DNA of 64,000 nucleotides from positions 15,132,350 through 15,196,349 of the forward strand of contig NC_067286.1 in the NCBI RefSeq assembly GCF_020740795.1, read 5' to 3'. How positions within the stretch are numbered: position 1 is the stretch's first letter; the number at the start of each line of letters is the position of its first letter. This document shows positions 37,035-51,874 of the stretch, in pieces. The position numbers and the translations under genes are program-made. The notes beneath the pieces were generated by a model. The model searched no databases and was not told the origin of the DNA. It saw nothing but the letters and a program-made list of their open reading frames with translations. The DNA is from Apus apus. Taxonomy: Eukaryota; Chordata; Aves; Apodiformes; Apodidae.

Positions 37035-40000
37035 TATTACATAATAGTTGACTTTTGGCTGTTGTAGTTATCCCTGATGAAATGTTTTAGTTCCCTAAGC
37101 AGTAATGATAATACTTTGGACCATATTGCAAACATTTATGCATTTTAATTTTTTTTGTACAAACCTGCTGTATGTGTACCTTTGTGGTTACTTTTACTGT
37201 GCTTCTTGTTCTCAGTATAGCTTAACTCCACAACATAGGGTAGTTATGAAAATATATTCCTTCTGTATATTTCATAATTTTATGAACCAGAAATCCAAGG
37301 ATATATTTTGAAAATAAAATTTTCTAAGAAAGGCAGGCTTTTCTATGTATTCAAGCTGAGATAATAATTCAAGAGGCAATCTAGACCATTTCCATAAAGC
37401 TCTTTTGATCTTTCTTCATCATGCTTAAATTTGTTTTAATTGTGATCAGCTGCTTTTAATATGTTTTGTCCCTTAATTTAAAACCTACAATTGCATGGTT
37501 GAATCCTTATGGCCACTGAGGCAAATTCAGTTTTGAGGCAAGTCGCTGAAAATCAATGTCACAGAACCATCACATGTGCCTGCAACCTTTCTGAATTTTC
37601 ACCAACATCAGGGCTGGACACAAGTAACTGCTCTTCTGAAAGGCTGGGGGTGTAGCTGCAAAGCGGGCAGTGCACAGCTCTGCAGCTGCCTGGGCAGCCT
37701 CCCCTGGGAGGCACTGTGACTACCAGGGTATTTCTTTCATAGGGTGAATGGGCATTCCCCTCTCTCACCCACCTGGATGAGCAGTGGTGAAACATGGAAG
37801 CTGAGGAGTAGCTGCAAAATTGCTAAACGCTAGCAGATCACGATAATTTCTTAGGCTGTTGAAGCAGGAAGGGAAACCACCCTCTTCCACACTGGCATAC
37901 ATTTTTGTATGTTCATTGCTCAGAGATGTATTGCAACTCATTTTTTTTAGTCTCTTCTCTTCCCATGGAAGTTTTGGATAGCAGAAAATAATGACACAAT
38001 ATGATACAAGTTGCTATATTTGCTGCCACTGGCCAGCAGATTAGTTCTGTTCAGCCCCCCCGTTTTTTTTTCCTCTTCTCCTTCCTTTTCATCTGGAATA
38101 CTGAATATGACAAATAATGCTCATTTCAAAGTGAAGCTTTTAAAGGAAACTTATATGCAAATTGATGTGTTTCAAAACAATGATACAATAGTCCTCAACA
38201 GAAACTGTTCAACTAATCCAAGTATTTTAGTTTTGATTACTAAACTAAACCCATCTACACTGATTCAGGGTACCCATCCAGAGGACCTGCCATAGTTTTG
38301 TAGAGGAACTCTGAGCTTTCATATGAGACACCTCTAAGAAAGGCAGAATTTTGGGGGGGATCAGAATATGCTGTTATGTTTTCAGTAAGCTTGTAACATT
38401 CACAGCATGGACAGTGTTTTGGAGGTGTGATAACAGGGTGATGCAGATTGGAAAGGCCTTGTGTTACATCATATTTGGTGACTGAAAGTAAAAATTCTTG
38501 AAATGGGTGGAGAAAGAATTGCTATAGTTCCCTGCCACCCTGAAATGATAAATGCTTGGAAAACTCCCAGAATGTTATTGAAGTTCCTAAAAAGTAAGTA
38601 TTTATTCTGCACACAAATCTTTTAGATCTGTCAGTAGCTGAATTTGATTATTCTTGTGTTGGTTTATATTATTTGACTGGGTATTTGTAGACAGATGGCC
38701 TCTTGTAGTGTTAATAAAAACAACTTATGTAGAATGATTTGGCTGTGTAGTAATTGGGGAAATACTGAGGGATTAGGAAAGATGATAGCCTGCCAAAACC
38801 TACTTTCTGTTTATACGCATTTAATTCCTTCTTATAGCAAATTAAGCTTTTCTTCTTCAGGCATGTTCAGTTACTCTGATCAAGTAAGGCTAGAGTTTGG
38901 AATACTGAGAAATTGAGGTTTGTAGGTCAAACTCATCATCCTGTGATGTTTCACTGATATAACAAAGGAGAGTATATGTTTTTGTTTATTTTAATAGCTA
39001 AAACCCCTATACTCTTGAACCTGTGCCAGCAAATCTCTAAAATGCTATGAACTCCAGATGATATAAGAAAAGCTGGGAAGGGACTGAGCTGTAAATAGAG
39101 CTCACCAAAAGACAACTGAAATTCTGTCCCATTACAGTTTTTTTCACTGTGTATTTTTCCTCCAATCTACCTTTTGCTTTGCAGTGTAGCATCCGTAGAA
39201 TATCTGTTTCTTTAAAATCATCTTAATCTCAACAGTCACCCACTCTTATTTAATAAAAATGTAAATAAGGAAATTTTGACAAAGATACAAAACAGTTAAA
39301 ACTTTTTTTACAAGATCAGCACAAGTATTTGGTAAACTTTACCAAGATGCAATGTTTTAAACTTTTTGAGAATTTATGATGTGAAAAAAACCTCTGCTTT
39401 TTCAATTATTTCATCAGTTGCTCACCCTCTTTCTTCTCTTCCCTTAAAAGAAAACATGACCAGATTTCTCTGCTTTAGGTTTTTAAGGCAACTCTTGAAT
39501 GAAAGTGCAAATTTTAGCCTGTAAGTATGAAGCGTTGATGAGTGAATTGCAGCAGGGGGAGTAGAGAAACCTTCCCAAAGACTTACTAGTGTAGAACTGG
39601 GATGGAACTGAAAGTCAGATTCTCCCTTCCTGACCCCAGAGATTTGCAGTGTGGCTGTCTAAACCTGAGCTAATTCTCTGCAAAGCATTAAAAATCAATG
39701 CAGAGAAAGGGGGCCTTTTAGGATGCTGTCTGTCCAGCTACTTGCATCAGCTGACCTGCAGCACTGTGCCAACCAAGTAGCCTTTTACCTCTGTGGACAG
39801 TTAAAGGAGCCTGCAGTGACTAGTTCAGACATAGTTGCCCCCACTGCAGGTAATCTGAACCCCACCCCAGCTGCCTGCTGTTTGGTGGCAGTTCTGAATA
39901 CAACAGCTCACTGACAGCAGGGCATGGATCTTTGTGCTGCAGCTGAGACTTGTGCTCCCTGGCCTAGGCGGTGTTTCTCCTCTTGGCTGTTGATGCTGAG

Positions 40001-43000
40001 ACAGAATGCATCCTGTGATGAAAGGAAGGCATGTACAATGCAGTTCAAAGTATCAAAACTGTTTGCTGAGCTGGCAGGAAATTTAATTTAGCACATGGGA
40101 CTTAATGCTGCAAAGATTAAATGTTCTTATTCAGATGACAATAAAAGCCTTATGATTGCCTTATCAACCAAAACATGTGTAGGGCTTCCAGTCACCAGGC
40201 CATAAAATCACTGATATACTTGTGCACATTACAAAGGTCTTCCTAGTCCTTCCTCTTGCTCCTCTGAAAATGGTTTAGCTAAGGCAGGATGACTGACTGT
40301 ACCCCTGGCATAACCTCACCTAGACTGCAGTTTACCGTATCACTGATACCAGCTTAGCACAATAGGGTCAAATGGGTGGGGTGCTGACAAAAGAATATAA
40401 GACTAGGGCAGGCAAGGAAGTTCCCTCTTGCTTGCTTTTTTATTTATTTTTCCATAAAATTCTCCAGGCTTTCATCAAATGATTCTGGTATTTATAAGTC
40501 TGAATTAACTTTTGAAAGAAATATCTGTATTTTGGTTTTTGATGAATTGTGTTCTTTGCCACAAAATGCATCCATGTCAAGGTCTAACCACATAGATGTG
40601 CAACAGATTCCAGTATCTCTACATCCCAGGGCCCCAAGCTGCAGATTATTGGAGGCTGGAGAAAACCTGCCAGAGACACCCTGAGAAAGTATTACTACAT
40701 GCTTAGCATGCTCTTTATTCTCTTCTGCTTTTATTCCCTGGGCCACTGCTGTCGGCCGCTGTCATTTACATGATAGTGATCTAACAGGAGATTTGATATA
40801 ATCTGTCAGGTCTCACTTCCTGCTTAACATGAGCACCTGCCATGGCAGCAGAGCTGTCACTGTTCGCCTGGTTAAGTTCCACAGTGGCCAGTCCTACCAA
40901 ACTTCTCAAATCCCAGGCAACACAGCACTGAGGTGACACAACATGCTGCCTGGGCTAGCAAAGCTAGCTGGCCTGATGCTGAAATGCAGGGAGTCAACTG
41001 GTGGACAATTTACTGAAGGAAGGCCAACACTAGCAAATGCTTATGAGACTGAAGAGCAGCAGACTTGCCCCTTAGGCAGAAGCAGAGCCCCTACTCACAG
41101 AGGTCCTCTTGGGGTCCCATGACAAGTGGTGTGGGTGTCTGTGCTGAGATGCTCAAAATTATCTTCCTGCCGCTACCAAAGCGTGCTTACGTAGTAAGGA
41201 CCTGAGGAAGAGAATACAGAATAGTCTTAACAGAATATTAATCAGGTAATATTGATAACATTTATAAGAGCATTAAGAATAGCCATGGAATTTCCAGTTT
41301 TTGTAAGAGCTCAAATATTTTTCAGGGTGCTTTATGAAGTCTGCCTGGCATCATCTTCCTGGCAGGAAGTTAGAGCAGCTTTTGTAGGCAAAATATAGAA
41401 AACTGAGTGTTCTGCATTATAGTTTAGGAGATCAATAGATTCCTTTGTTTAGGGATCCTGATGTTAAAAGAAGAAACCTCTTGTTTATGTGCTGCCTTGG
41501 CTTATTAGCCTTGTTGTTACTAATTCAAGCTCTTTCAGAGCACTCTGATCAGTCTTGAACAACTTTCCATAACCAGCAAAAGTGTGATTGGAAAAAAATA
41601 GACAAGAAAAAAAGCCTCCTGAAGTCTGCCTTTCTGCAGGCAATGTGTCTTTGGGTATGAATTTCAGAGTGGGTAGAAAACACATTCCTGCTTGGCTTGG
41701 AAATATACACTAAGTAGAAATTAAAAAAAGATAAAATTCAGGAAATATTCTTAGCTTATCAGTTCTATGGGTGGATTAGCAACTTAGATGAGAATAGTTA
41801 TCATGATGAAAAGTTAACTGTGCATGCTTCTGAACTGCTATTGCAAAATAAGAGGAAGGGGGAAGTTGAATAACTAATGTTTTGGGTTGGGCTTTTTTCT
41901 GTTCTTTTACATATCTTTTAACAGCTGTGGGCAGGGGAGCATGGAGCAGACATGTTTCTGTTCTCAAATGGAAAAAAATAACCTTCAGAAATTTTCATTG
42001 GACAACATTCAAAAACTAAAAAGCATTTCAATTTTTCCCCAGGCAAAAGAGGCCATTTTAAGAAAAGATAAATTGCAGGAACCACCCAAACAGACCCGGA
42101 TTTTCAAAATTTTTTTCTATGTTTGTTTTAACATAGTCTTCATTTTCATACCCAACCTATTAGTGTAGTTAGAAAGTACTGCATGTACAATTTTTAGATA
42201 ATAAGAAAAATCAGTAAAACACTATTTTAGAGGAAGACCAACGTTTTTACAAATGTGAATGTCTAATTTATGTTAATAAATGTTTAGGTTAGTACTCCTA
42301 TTGCTTTTTCAAAAGCTCTGGACGGGCAAATCCCATTGGAGATAAGAACAGGTGCTAATTTGAAAGGCAAATTACTTTTCTAGAAACTTACATATGAATA
42401 CAAATGTAGATATTTCCTTTCTAAAATGTGCAAATGCAATGCTATCTGAGCTTCTAATGCATTTAGGACATCTAAAAATTATTCCTTATGGACTGAGTCC
42501 TTTAACATTCTTTCAAAGTCTGTTTTGCTCCACCTTGCTGCTATCTCCTCATCAAAGCTGATGTGGACTGGTAGGAAATGTTTAGCAAAAATCTAAACTA
42601 GGCAATGCCAGAGAGGATTATTCTTGCATTTTTGGGAAGTACTTCAAGACAGCAATGTAGTAGAGCAGTTAGTTTATGTGTCACACTCCAAGCCCAGATG
42701 CAGCCACACTGCCTTCAACAAGCTGCTTAAATGCCTCAAGTTAGAGCTGTGTGTACTCTGCCAGATCAGAAGCTGACAGGGCAAACAGTCAAACATCTGC
42801 CAGCTGGAGCCTTTTTCCTACACAGTGGGACCCTCTGCCTCAGCTTTGTTTCTTTTTTTACCATTCTGTGTCATACTACCTCTTCAGTTCCCAGAGGCCC
42901 CCCCAGAAAGCATCAAATCTCTTTCGTAATTGAATTAGCTATTTGTTTGCCTTGTAGGCAGACATGAAGGCCTGTGTAATGGGGCAGTGCTGATGTTTCC

Positions 43001-46000
43001 ACAGTTCTCCTGGGAAGTTCTCCTTTGCATTATCTTGGTGCCATATAAGGGTCTTAATTTTTATAAAGGTTACTTTTGGACACTGGATTTCTTGCTAATT
43101 CTTGCTAATTTCAGCTGGCTGGGGCTGACGCCAGCTCTCTGCCTTGCCTGACCTCTTGTGAAGAGGAAGCAAGATGATTCTTTATTTTTTTACTACTGGT
43201 CTCAAGAGGAGAAATTCCTGATTCAATCTGCAGTGCTCTGCAATGCACTTCCCTCCTGACGCCCTCTTCCCTCCTCTCTTTGCTGTAAATTGCAAGGACT
43301 TTACCATTTAGCTGCAAGTCTCCCTTGGCATCTACCTGTACCTGTAGCAGACAGGTAGTATTTTCACATAGCTCCCTCCAGACCTGTGAGTTTGGCTATG
43401 GACACTTTGAATGAGCCGAAGAACTGTGGAGGATGGGTGCAGTTGTAAAAACTGCCTAAAGCAAGGAAGTCAGATGTGCAAGAGAGACCAACAGCAGGAC
43501 CACAGTGTTAACACCAGTGAGTCATCTCCCTGTTGGAACTAAGCACAATGGTGACACTGCCTAGCAGTGACCCAGAAGACTAGGCCACTGCCTTTCTTGC
43601 AAATAAGTAGTTTATTTTCCACCCTCTCAAAGATAAAGGTCTTCTTTTCTTTAAACTAAAGAAACCACTCTCTGTTTACTAAATTCAGTTATATTTAAGC
43701 AACTTAAGTGTACTATATTAGAGCTCAGCTCCTTGGCATTTCTGTAATGGGAAAAAATTCAGATGAGTAAACTCATGTTTTATGACTCAGCAAACATGGT
43801 CTCAGTTTCTGGCTCTCACACAATCTCTTTCTGCAACCTTGGGCAAGCTATTTAATTACTTATTGTGCCATCTGTAAAAAAAAAACCCTCCCTTCTCAGT
43901 GTCTCAAATTTTATCTATAACCCCTTTATTGCAAATGCCATCTACATATTTTTGTTGTACTTACCAGCAGAGGAACTTCCTTCCTTGTAATCCTTAGGCA
44001 TCTCTGGAATTAAGACTAAAGTAGTAGTATCTCAGCAATCAAAGCATGCTATTTTCTTATTTCAACCTACAGTCCTTTAATGTCCTCTGGATATCTTCCA
44101 AAAATTGCCAAACTAGAAACTAAAGCACTAATAAGACTGTATCTCCTATTATGCACTTTGTCTACAGGTTCCAGAAACAGGGAACTTTCAATGCTGAAAG
44201 ACAGAGCACAGATGTCATGCCAGTGGGGAACTAGGCTGCAAAAGGACAATTGGAGCCATGAGATGCCTGGCAGTTACTGAAGAGAGTAAAATTCTATTTA
44301 TTCACTGTAACATTCTCTGTCTCATTTTCTTCCTGCCAGAATACTGTGCATATGTTGCAGAACCCAGGAAACAGGCTTTCTTGCCCTCCTCGTGTGCGTC
44401 GTGCTTAGAGTTATTAGGGAACACTTTTTTCTCCCTGTTGGATTTGCACCTGAGGTTCTGCTTCCAGTAAGACATCCGTGGGTACAAATCAAGGAAGGGG
44501 AAGGTGAAATACTCCCTCAAGAGTTGCCTTTGGAGAGGTTACAACACATGAGATGCCATGAGGTACCTGTGTCATCAGTAAGCACATTGCCACATAACTG
44601 AAAAGTAGTTTTTCTGAAGTTACAAATCTGGCAGTAGCCATATTAGTAAGCTTTGAGAAGAAATAAAAGATGAAGAAGGAAATATAAGAGAGCAGACAAA
44701 TATATATCCACCAACTTTCCTTCTCAGTCAGTTACAGGTGGGCCCAGTTTTGCCACTCATAGGCAGCTCTTTTGGCAGTTCTGAAGGGCTTTTTCAGTGT
44801 CTGCATGGCAGCAACTCCCTGTTTACTCTCATGAGCCCCAAGGAACATTTCTGTATCAAGACTCAGGAGATTCTGCAGTGCTGCAATGTCTCCTGCAGCA
44901 TGAAGTAGAATCTCCCTATAGCAGTCTGCTAAGGTATGTGGGATAATTCTGCTTATGAGCTAGCCCAGAGTTTTTTTGCAAAAGAGGAGAAGGTAGCACA
45001 ATCTTTCCAGAATCCTGCTCCAGTTGGAGGGAGACTTCTGTGGTCCGTTATGAAATGCTGGTCGTTTACATTTTGCTTTTCCTGTTGGAAGAAATAGATC
45101 TGGCAAGCAGCCAGCAAGCTATTTCTGGAAAACTACTTTCCTAATAATTGAAAGCACCTGGGCAGACTTCCCTCTTCCAAACAGCACTGTCTAGCCAGGT
45201 CAGGCTTGTAGGGTCAGAGATTCAGACACTGAATGGCTTTAGCAGTGAAAGGAACGTAGGAATTCAAGGTTCTCCTTCTTTAACTTATGTATCTTGAATG
45301 TCCATTTGCAATCCAAAGTAAAGATGGCAAAGAGCTTAATGAAAGACTGTGACCTCTAAAGTATCAAAAGCTCTTCAAAAGTTAGACTCAAATTCTGGTT
45401 CTGCCAGGTGTTCAGAGATCATGAGATGAACTTAAAAATTGTGTTCTTGCTCTGTCCCCTTCCCTCAACACTGCTTTCTGGATTATGATCCTTTTGAGAG
45501 CTCTTGGGTCATGATGTCAGGCTTACTCCTGCAATCAGGAAGGACCCAATCCTAGTTCATTTTAAAGAAAAGCTGGGAGTCTTTTCTTCTTGCCATGCAC
45601 ATGCATGTCCTTCTGCAAGGAAAAAACCCACTGTCAAGAGATTGGCAGTCAAACTGTTGGAGGTGTTGGTGCTGCAGTTAAAGTGGAATTAAATCAGAAA
45701 AATTGAGATCACTGCAAGTATTTATAGTTGGATGAAAGCAAGATCAAACTTTGCATTCCATTTAGGCAGCTTCTACTTCCTTACTAGCTTTACTAGTCAA
45801 TAGGTGTCTACCTGGTATTATATGGGGAGGGAATGGGGACTAGCAGGGCATCCTGAGGGAAAGGTTCTCAGTTGGCTAACAGCTCTCTACCAGCTCATTC
45901 TGCCATAGATGGCAGGTAGCTTCGGTGAAGCAGTGAAGCTCACATGGCTAAAGCCTGTTCTGTAGCTAGTGGGATACCAGGAAGGTATACGGCCCACATT

Positions 46001-49000
46001 TGTGGATAAATGAATTAGAGAAGTAATAGGCCAGCTACAGCAGTCTCTGTGTCCAGAAGATTGCTGCATCCTGGAGATACATACTTCCTGTAGAATCAGA
46101 ACTGGCTAATGGACTCGGTAAGATTGATGGTGGGACCAATAATTAAAAAAAATGAATGTATTTGGATCATATTTATCTCACCAAACCAAATATTAATAGT
46201 AAAAGTAAGATTGAGTTCTGGTGCAGAAAGCATATGCTTTCAAGAAGGGAAATAGAATCTGTTTTATTCCCTAGATTAATTAAATATGCTGGATATAAGA
46301 AATGAATTAATTGTTCAAATGCTCCATTATGATTCCCTCTGATAATCACTAAGAAGCTCAAGCCCATCCTCTATTATCTCCTGCTTTTCTGAGCTACAGG
46401 GATTAGAAATCTCTCAAAAGGACATACCAAGTTGAAACTACAAGACACTCAACTGCGTAGGACCCAGGCAAGGCTGGTCAAATTATGATAGACATACCAG
46501 GTGTTAAGTATCTCTCTTAGAGCACATTAGAGCAAATAAGCCAGTGACTGAGAGTGATGAGCTTAATCCCATCAGAAAGTCTCTGTCTGGTTTGTGGAAG
46601 ATGACATCACAGTCTGTCAAAAAACCATGCAATATGTTTATGGCCACTCCTGCAGTTTTTGCAGCCACAGACTGTCCTGCCTCTTCTTAGGCTGGTGTTA
46701 CAGCAGTAGCAATGCTCCTTCAACAAGTAAAAACCTGAACTTCCTTTACTATTTCACTGCTTTTGACTTGCTACTTTCATGTTGAAGTTCTGGATGGTTT
46801 GATTTGTTCCTGATATGCTACTTCAAATCGTTATTTCCTTGGTTTAGTATCACCTGGTGGTATGAGTTTTGTGGAGAAACAAGGCAGTAATTTTCTGCCA
46901 TGCCCTCTTTCCTCCTCACCCTACTCCTTTCCTCTTTCCTCTTTCCCTGGCCTCTGTTAAGTTACTCATTGCTAAAAAGGAGTGTTTTTACAGTGTCACA
47001 GTTAATTGTATTGACTTTACTGCTGTAGAAGCATGTATAGTATATACCTGAAAGGAGTTACGTACTTAATCTCTCAACTAGCATCAGAGGTAACAGGTTC
47101 CTTAGCCATTCAGTCATGGGAGCTAAAAGAGACAAGAAACCCACATAATCTCTGGCAGAGAATAGTTTGTAGAGCCACTGCCCTTCTGTAATAGCTTGCT
47201 TCGGAGTTACCCTCCTTTGTAGCAATTAGCAGGGAGGACAAGTATGGAAAGTAATAAATGCTTGTTTTTCTATCCTGCAATGCTACTGCAACAGCATATA
47301 TTTGTGTAGATGCACTTTGGGAAGTTCAGGATCTTTAGAAAAATGGAATTTTTCCATTTTAAGAGAAGAGATTATTCCTCCAAACTTTTTAAGCTGTGAG
47401 ATGTAAAGTTAGCTTGGACTATTACTGGAGGTAATACCTATTCAAGAAGGTTGAATCTAATCCATCCATTTTTAAGAGGATCTCTACCTTCCACAGGGTT
47501 TATTGTTAGTTGTTGATGTGGCTTTCTTGCCTTTTTGAGCCTTTTTTTTCTTGGGGAACAGAAGTACCATTCAGAAGAGCCTATAACTTAACCAGGGAAT
47601 TGCAGGTGAAAATGTTGTGCATAGAAACTAAAAGCAATCTGCTAGTTTTTCAATTTTTTTTATTGTGCAAGTGCATAGTATTAGAACATAGGGGGGGATC
47701 AGCAACTGCAATATTTCATTATCTTATTTGTATCTTAGTATTTCACTTACTAGAGTTTAGTGAGTGCAAAATTTTTCCCAGGTAGCATCAGGAAGGTGTA
47801 TAGCTCTGATTGTTCAAGTGGTAGAGAGCAAGGAGGTTTTTTTAAAACAGGTATTTTTAAAATGTTATAAAAAAAACAAAAGCTGGGATTTTTTAAAAGG
47901 CTGCGAGCAAGTGAGGCACTCAGCTCTCACTGAGAACTGAGAGGCCAGCATAAGAATTTGTCCAGCTAAGCCTCAGCATGTCTTAAAGGATGTCTAGGGC
48001 TGTGGTGCCACAGTAAATAGCAGGTTGTTGCCAAAACATGGTTTCCAGTCAGACAGGACAAGTAAATGAACAAAGATCAGAGCACATCACCAGGCATTAG
48101 AATTGCAAGTACAGGGATGCAAATTCAGAGCCAAGGAGTTCAGCCATGCTAGCTGGGATGTGAACTGATAGTTTTTTGATGTCAGCTTTTGGTTTTTTAC
48201 CAGGCAGATGTCTTCCTAGCCTTCTTGCTAGGTATTAACTGCTGAGATGCTTGAAACCAACCCAGTTCAACCACAGTGGTTTCAGTACAGTAAATGGGAC
48301 CTGATATTCACCAAGAGAAATCTGAGGGTATCTTGCTGAGCTGGTTAGATGTAGAACAGGCCAGTTGTACTCCAGCCAATAGTTTTATTGCTCAAATAGC
48401 TGCTTCTCCCACTTGATGCCAGTGTTACCAAGTGTAGATTGCTATGGAAATAAGTCAATACCATGTGTGAAAGGAGCACACATCACTTATGCCTACATCA
48501 CTTTTAGGGGCAACCTCTGCAATGAAGCAAGAGTTAAATGACCCTGAAGACTGTAATTACTCCCCTCAGCTGCCTGTAAATGGTCCTTTCCTGATATAGT
48601 CAATATGCATAATGCTTGGAAGACACGTGCAATTTTGCATAATTTCTACACATTATTATTTGTATTTCTTGTGAGGATAAGCAAAAGACATTATAAAAGC
48701 CCAGCATTCAAACTGTGCCCATCCCCAGTTTGTAATGTCAGAAGGGAAAAGGAGGCTCAGTCATTTTGTCCATGATTTCAACCCATTTAATTTTTAACCT
48801 TTTAATTAGTTCTTTCTTTAATAGGTATCTGTCACTTTGGGAATTGAGCAGTCATCTGTGAATCTAGAGGTAACAGTCTGATGTGTGGAAATCTTGGTGC
48901 TGTTAACGTATGAGTGGCTTTGCAAGTGGTGTCACAGAACCTGTGGTTTTGCTGACAAGTTTCTTTGGGTTTCTGTTCTTAGCAGTGGCAGGATGAGACT

Positions 49001-51395
49001 TCTGGAAAGCATCTGATGTCTGGCCACTCCCTTTTCTAGTGCCCTTGTCAGAGGTTCCCAGTCATATACACACCTGCTAGTTTACACTAGACAGCTTATT
49101 TCACTCATTCACTAGAGCAGAGTCAGCTATTGTCATGTTTTGTAGTGCAAGTTTAAAATTAGCTTGGTGTTATTCCATTTAGATTATATGGTGTCATTTG
49201 GGGACTTAAATAGTAATTGAAAGTGATGCCACTGAAGTTTTATATGTTCTTCAGTGAGCAAGGAGACAAGAACCAAAAAATTGGCAGGTGGAGAAGAGGA
49301 AATCTTTCTGCCAGCTACACAAGCTGCCAGCTTCTTCTGGTATTTCCTAGATTCCTGCCAGTCACTGCTTCCTCTTCCTTTATATGCCACCTCTCTCTCC
49401 TGTGTGGGGCAGCTGAGCTATGGCTGTGCCTTTTGGTAATCCCTACAAAGATTGCCTATCATGCACATCACTTTCCTCCTGCCCTTTCTACAGGTCTGTA
49501 TAAAACTCTGATGTATAATTGTTATGCTAGAGCCCTTTGCAACTCATGACTTCACTCCTGGCTGAAGCCTAGTGATTACATGGGACCTTGCAATTTTGAG
49601 ACCATGACATCTCTCCCCTACTCCCACTGAACCAGAGTTCATTTGTTGCTGTGTAGATGCTGATCTGTTTAAAAGGCTGGTGCCTGAACTTAAGTTACTT
49701 CCTAAAATGTTCTGTTGTGCTGGAAGTAGCTCAGGTGCTGCAGATGTTTTGTTTAGTCTGTGCATATTTTCTCTTCAGTTATTATATAAAAGATAACCTC
49801 CCACCCATCTGTCTTCAATTGCTTTCAGTTTGTTCTCTTTGCTAGCCCTCCCATAACAGCAAGAACTGTCTTTCTTACCCCCCCAGTCAAAATAAAACCA
49901 TCCCAAACCTAGCCTAAGCAGAACCCAAGGTAACTTCCCTCTTGTTGAAGAAGTGACATGTTGTCTTTGAATATTCTGCCTGCTCATGCTTTACCCTCCC
50001 TCTGAAATATGGCTCTGCCAGCAGCTCAACACATCTCTAATGCCTTATGAGGAACATTAGATAAACATAAAAAAAAAAAAAAGAAAAAAACCCAAACTGT
50101 TTAGGAGTTAAAATACTACACAGCAGCCCCAGACCATTCCCTCTGCAGCTACAGGCTATTGAGGACTTCTACCAGCAGAAACCAGGTTGAGCCACTAAGA
50201 TCTAAGACCCTTCTGTATCTCTTCTAATGGTAGGACCATCCCCAGATGCAGTATTTAGCCACTAATTCTTCAGTTTCTCCCTGCAGACTGATACCCCAGG
50301 AAGGTCCTCAGCACTCATGAAGACATTCATCTCAATGACCTTTCCATGAGTGTAACATCTTTTCCATGGACTAATTTAATGTCCAGTATTTATTATGTTC
50401 CTGTGAGCACAGGTGAAGAGACTAAATTTGTGGTGTGATCTTCCATTTGAACTAAAAACATATGAACCAAAATACATTTGTAGCAAATTATGTTTTCTTT
50501 TGTTACTCTTTTTGTGTATATGTTAAAAAAAATTTAAAAATCCCTTCTACTATGAAGACCTTTATTCAGTCTTGTTACTTTCAGGTTTATTTTTAAAGTA
50601 TTAGAACTGCATTTTTTTTCTTGGCACAACTCTGTACATTGTGGTAATCTACAATTTAATTTATTCTCCCCTTAAAAGGAGAGAATAAAAGGACCACAGT
50701 CCTGCTTTGTGATTTGTTCATGGGAGACTTATCTCTGAGTTCAATGGCACGTAGAAGCCTGAAGGACCCTTTTGGGCTCAGAAGAGGTGGTGTAAATGAG
50801 AGGCAAAACAAGGTCAACCAGAAGGAGCACTTGGGGCTTGCATAACTTCAGGACACTGATCAATGATGGATAGGACAGAATTCCATTTGTCATTCTATGT
50901 GAGTCACATAAGTCCCATCTTCTCTGAGTCTGAGGATTACAATGGCAAGTAAGAACACACAGCACATTTTGGACCTCAGTCTGAAATCATAACACAGAGT
51001 GCTTCTTGTCTTAAGAATGACAATAGTAATAACATATACTTTCTTTGCCATTTTATCTGTCTTGCTTACCAAAATAGCAAGCTGAGGGTATCAGACTGGT
51101 TTCTGGCTATGTGCTTTTGTAGTACTTTGTACAGGGAAGCTGTCTTTTGGACACTGCTACTGTACGCAGCTAAGAAATGTCCTGCTTGGTAGAACAATGC
51201 CTAATCCATCCAACATGGTATCCTGTCTCCAGAAGTGGCATTAGGAGATTCTGTTTAGGGAGAGCAAAAAAACCTGACTACTATCTGAGGTCCATTCCCA
51301 GCATCCACAGTCATCAGTTAGGGATATTATAAACTGATGTCTGCTTTTTCCCTGTTTATGGACATTTTGTCACTTAATTTTTCTACCCTCTTTTT
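37035..51395. other. non-coding stretch, no gene seen
   Basis: About 14 kb of AT-rich non-coding DNA with only short chance ORFs (mostly under 95 codons). It contains a short direct duplication of CTTGCTAATT at 43091-43110, a 9-bp hairpin at 47340-47360, an A-rich run at 50069-50090, and a 13-bp imperfect hairpin at 50661-50688 that includes AATAAA. I recognise no young transposable element. Conserved non-coding elements could be present but cannot be judged without alignment. Confidence 0.45.
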
Positions 51396-51399
51396 GGAA

Positions 51400-51870
51400 G
51401 TGCTCATACTGTTTGCCTGTAAAACCTGCTGTGACTACATATTTCACAAGTTAACTTGCCTGATTTGTAAGAAAGCACTTTATTGTATCTGTTAAACAAA
51501 TTTCTTATTACTGTCAGTGATCCTAGTTCTAGGTGGGATTTAGTGAATTTTTCATTAATCTTCTTTCCAGGTAGCCTTCTCCTCTCTTAACTGAAAAGTC
51601 TCAGCTTTTTAAGTCTCCCCTGGTAAGAGCTGCACCATCATCCACATAATTTTATTTGTCCTTCTCGGTACCTTCACTCCATCCATTATGTTCTTGCAAT
51701 GCTGAGAGCAGCCGGCATGTGTTAGTCAGGATGTTAGTGCACCTGGGTTTTACACATTGGCAAAATGATGCTCTCTGCATTGTTCTCAACACCCTTCCTG
51801 ATGATGCTTGACAATTTGATGCCTCTTTTGGCTGACACTGCATATTGAGCTGATGAATGAAACTATGAAT
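51400..51870 (-). mobile_element. ancient CR1-like LINE fragment (minus strand)
   Basis: The plus-strand text 'cctctcttaactgaaaagtc', 'tcagctttttaagtctcccc', 'ttctcggtaccttcactcca' and 'tttggctgacactgcatatt' follows, in order, the reverse complement of the CR1 ORF2 C-terminal region. That order is the stretch before [13 protein letters not shown], then the RATK/VQ region, then the stretch ending KKANGIL. It is strongly diverged with many indels, much older than the young avian copies. The assignment rests on block order recognised by eye. Confidence 0.45.
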
Positions 51871-51874
51871 AACT

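Noticed and set aside
43091..43110. tandem CTTGCTAATT duplication
   Set aside because: A 10-bp doublet of this kind is expected by replication slippage, and nothing around it suggests function.
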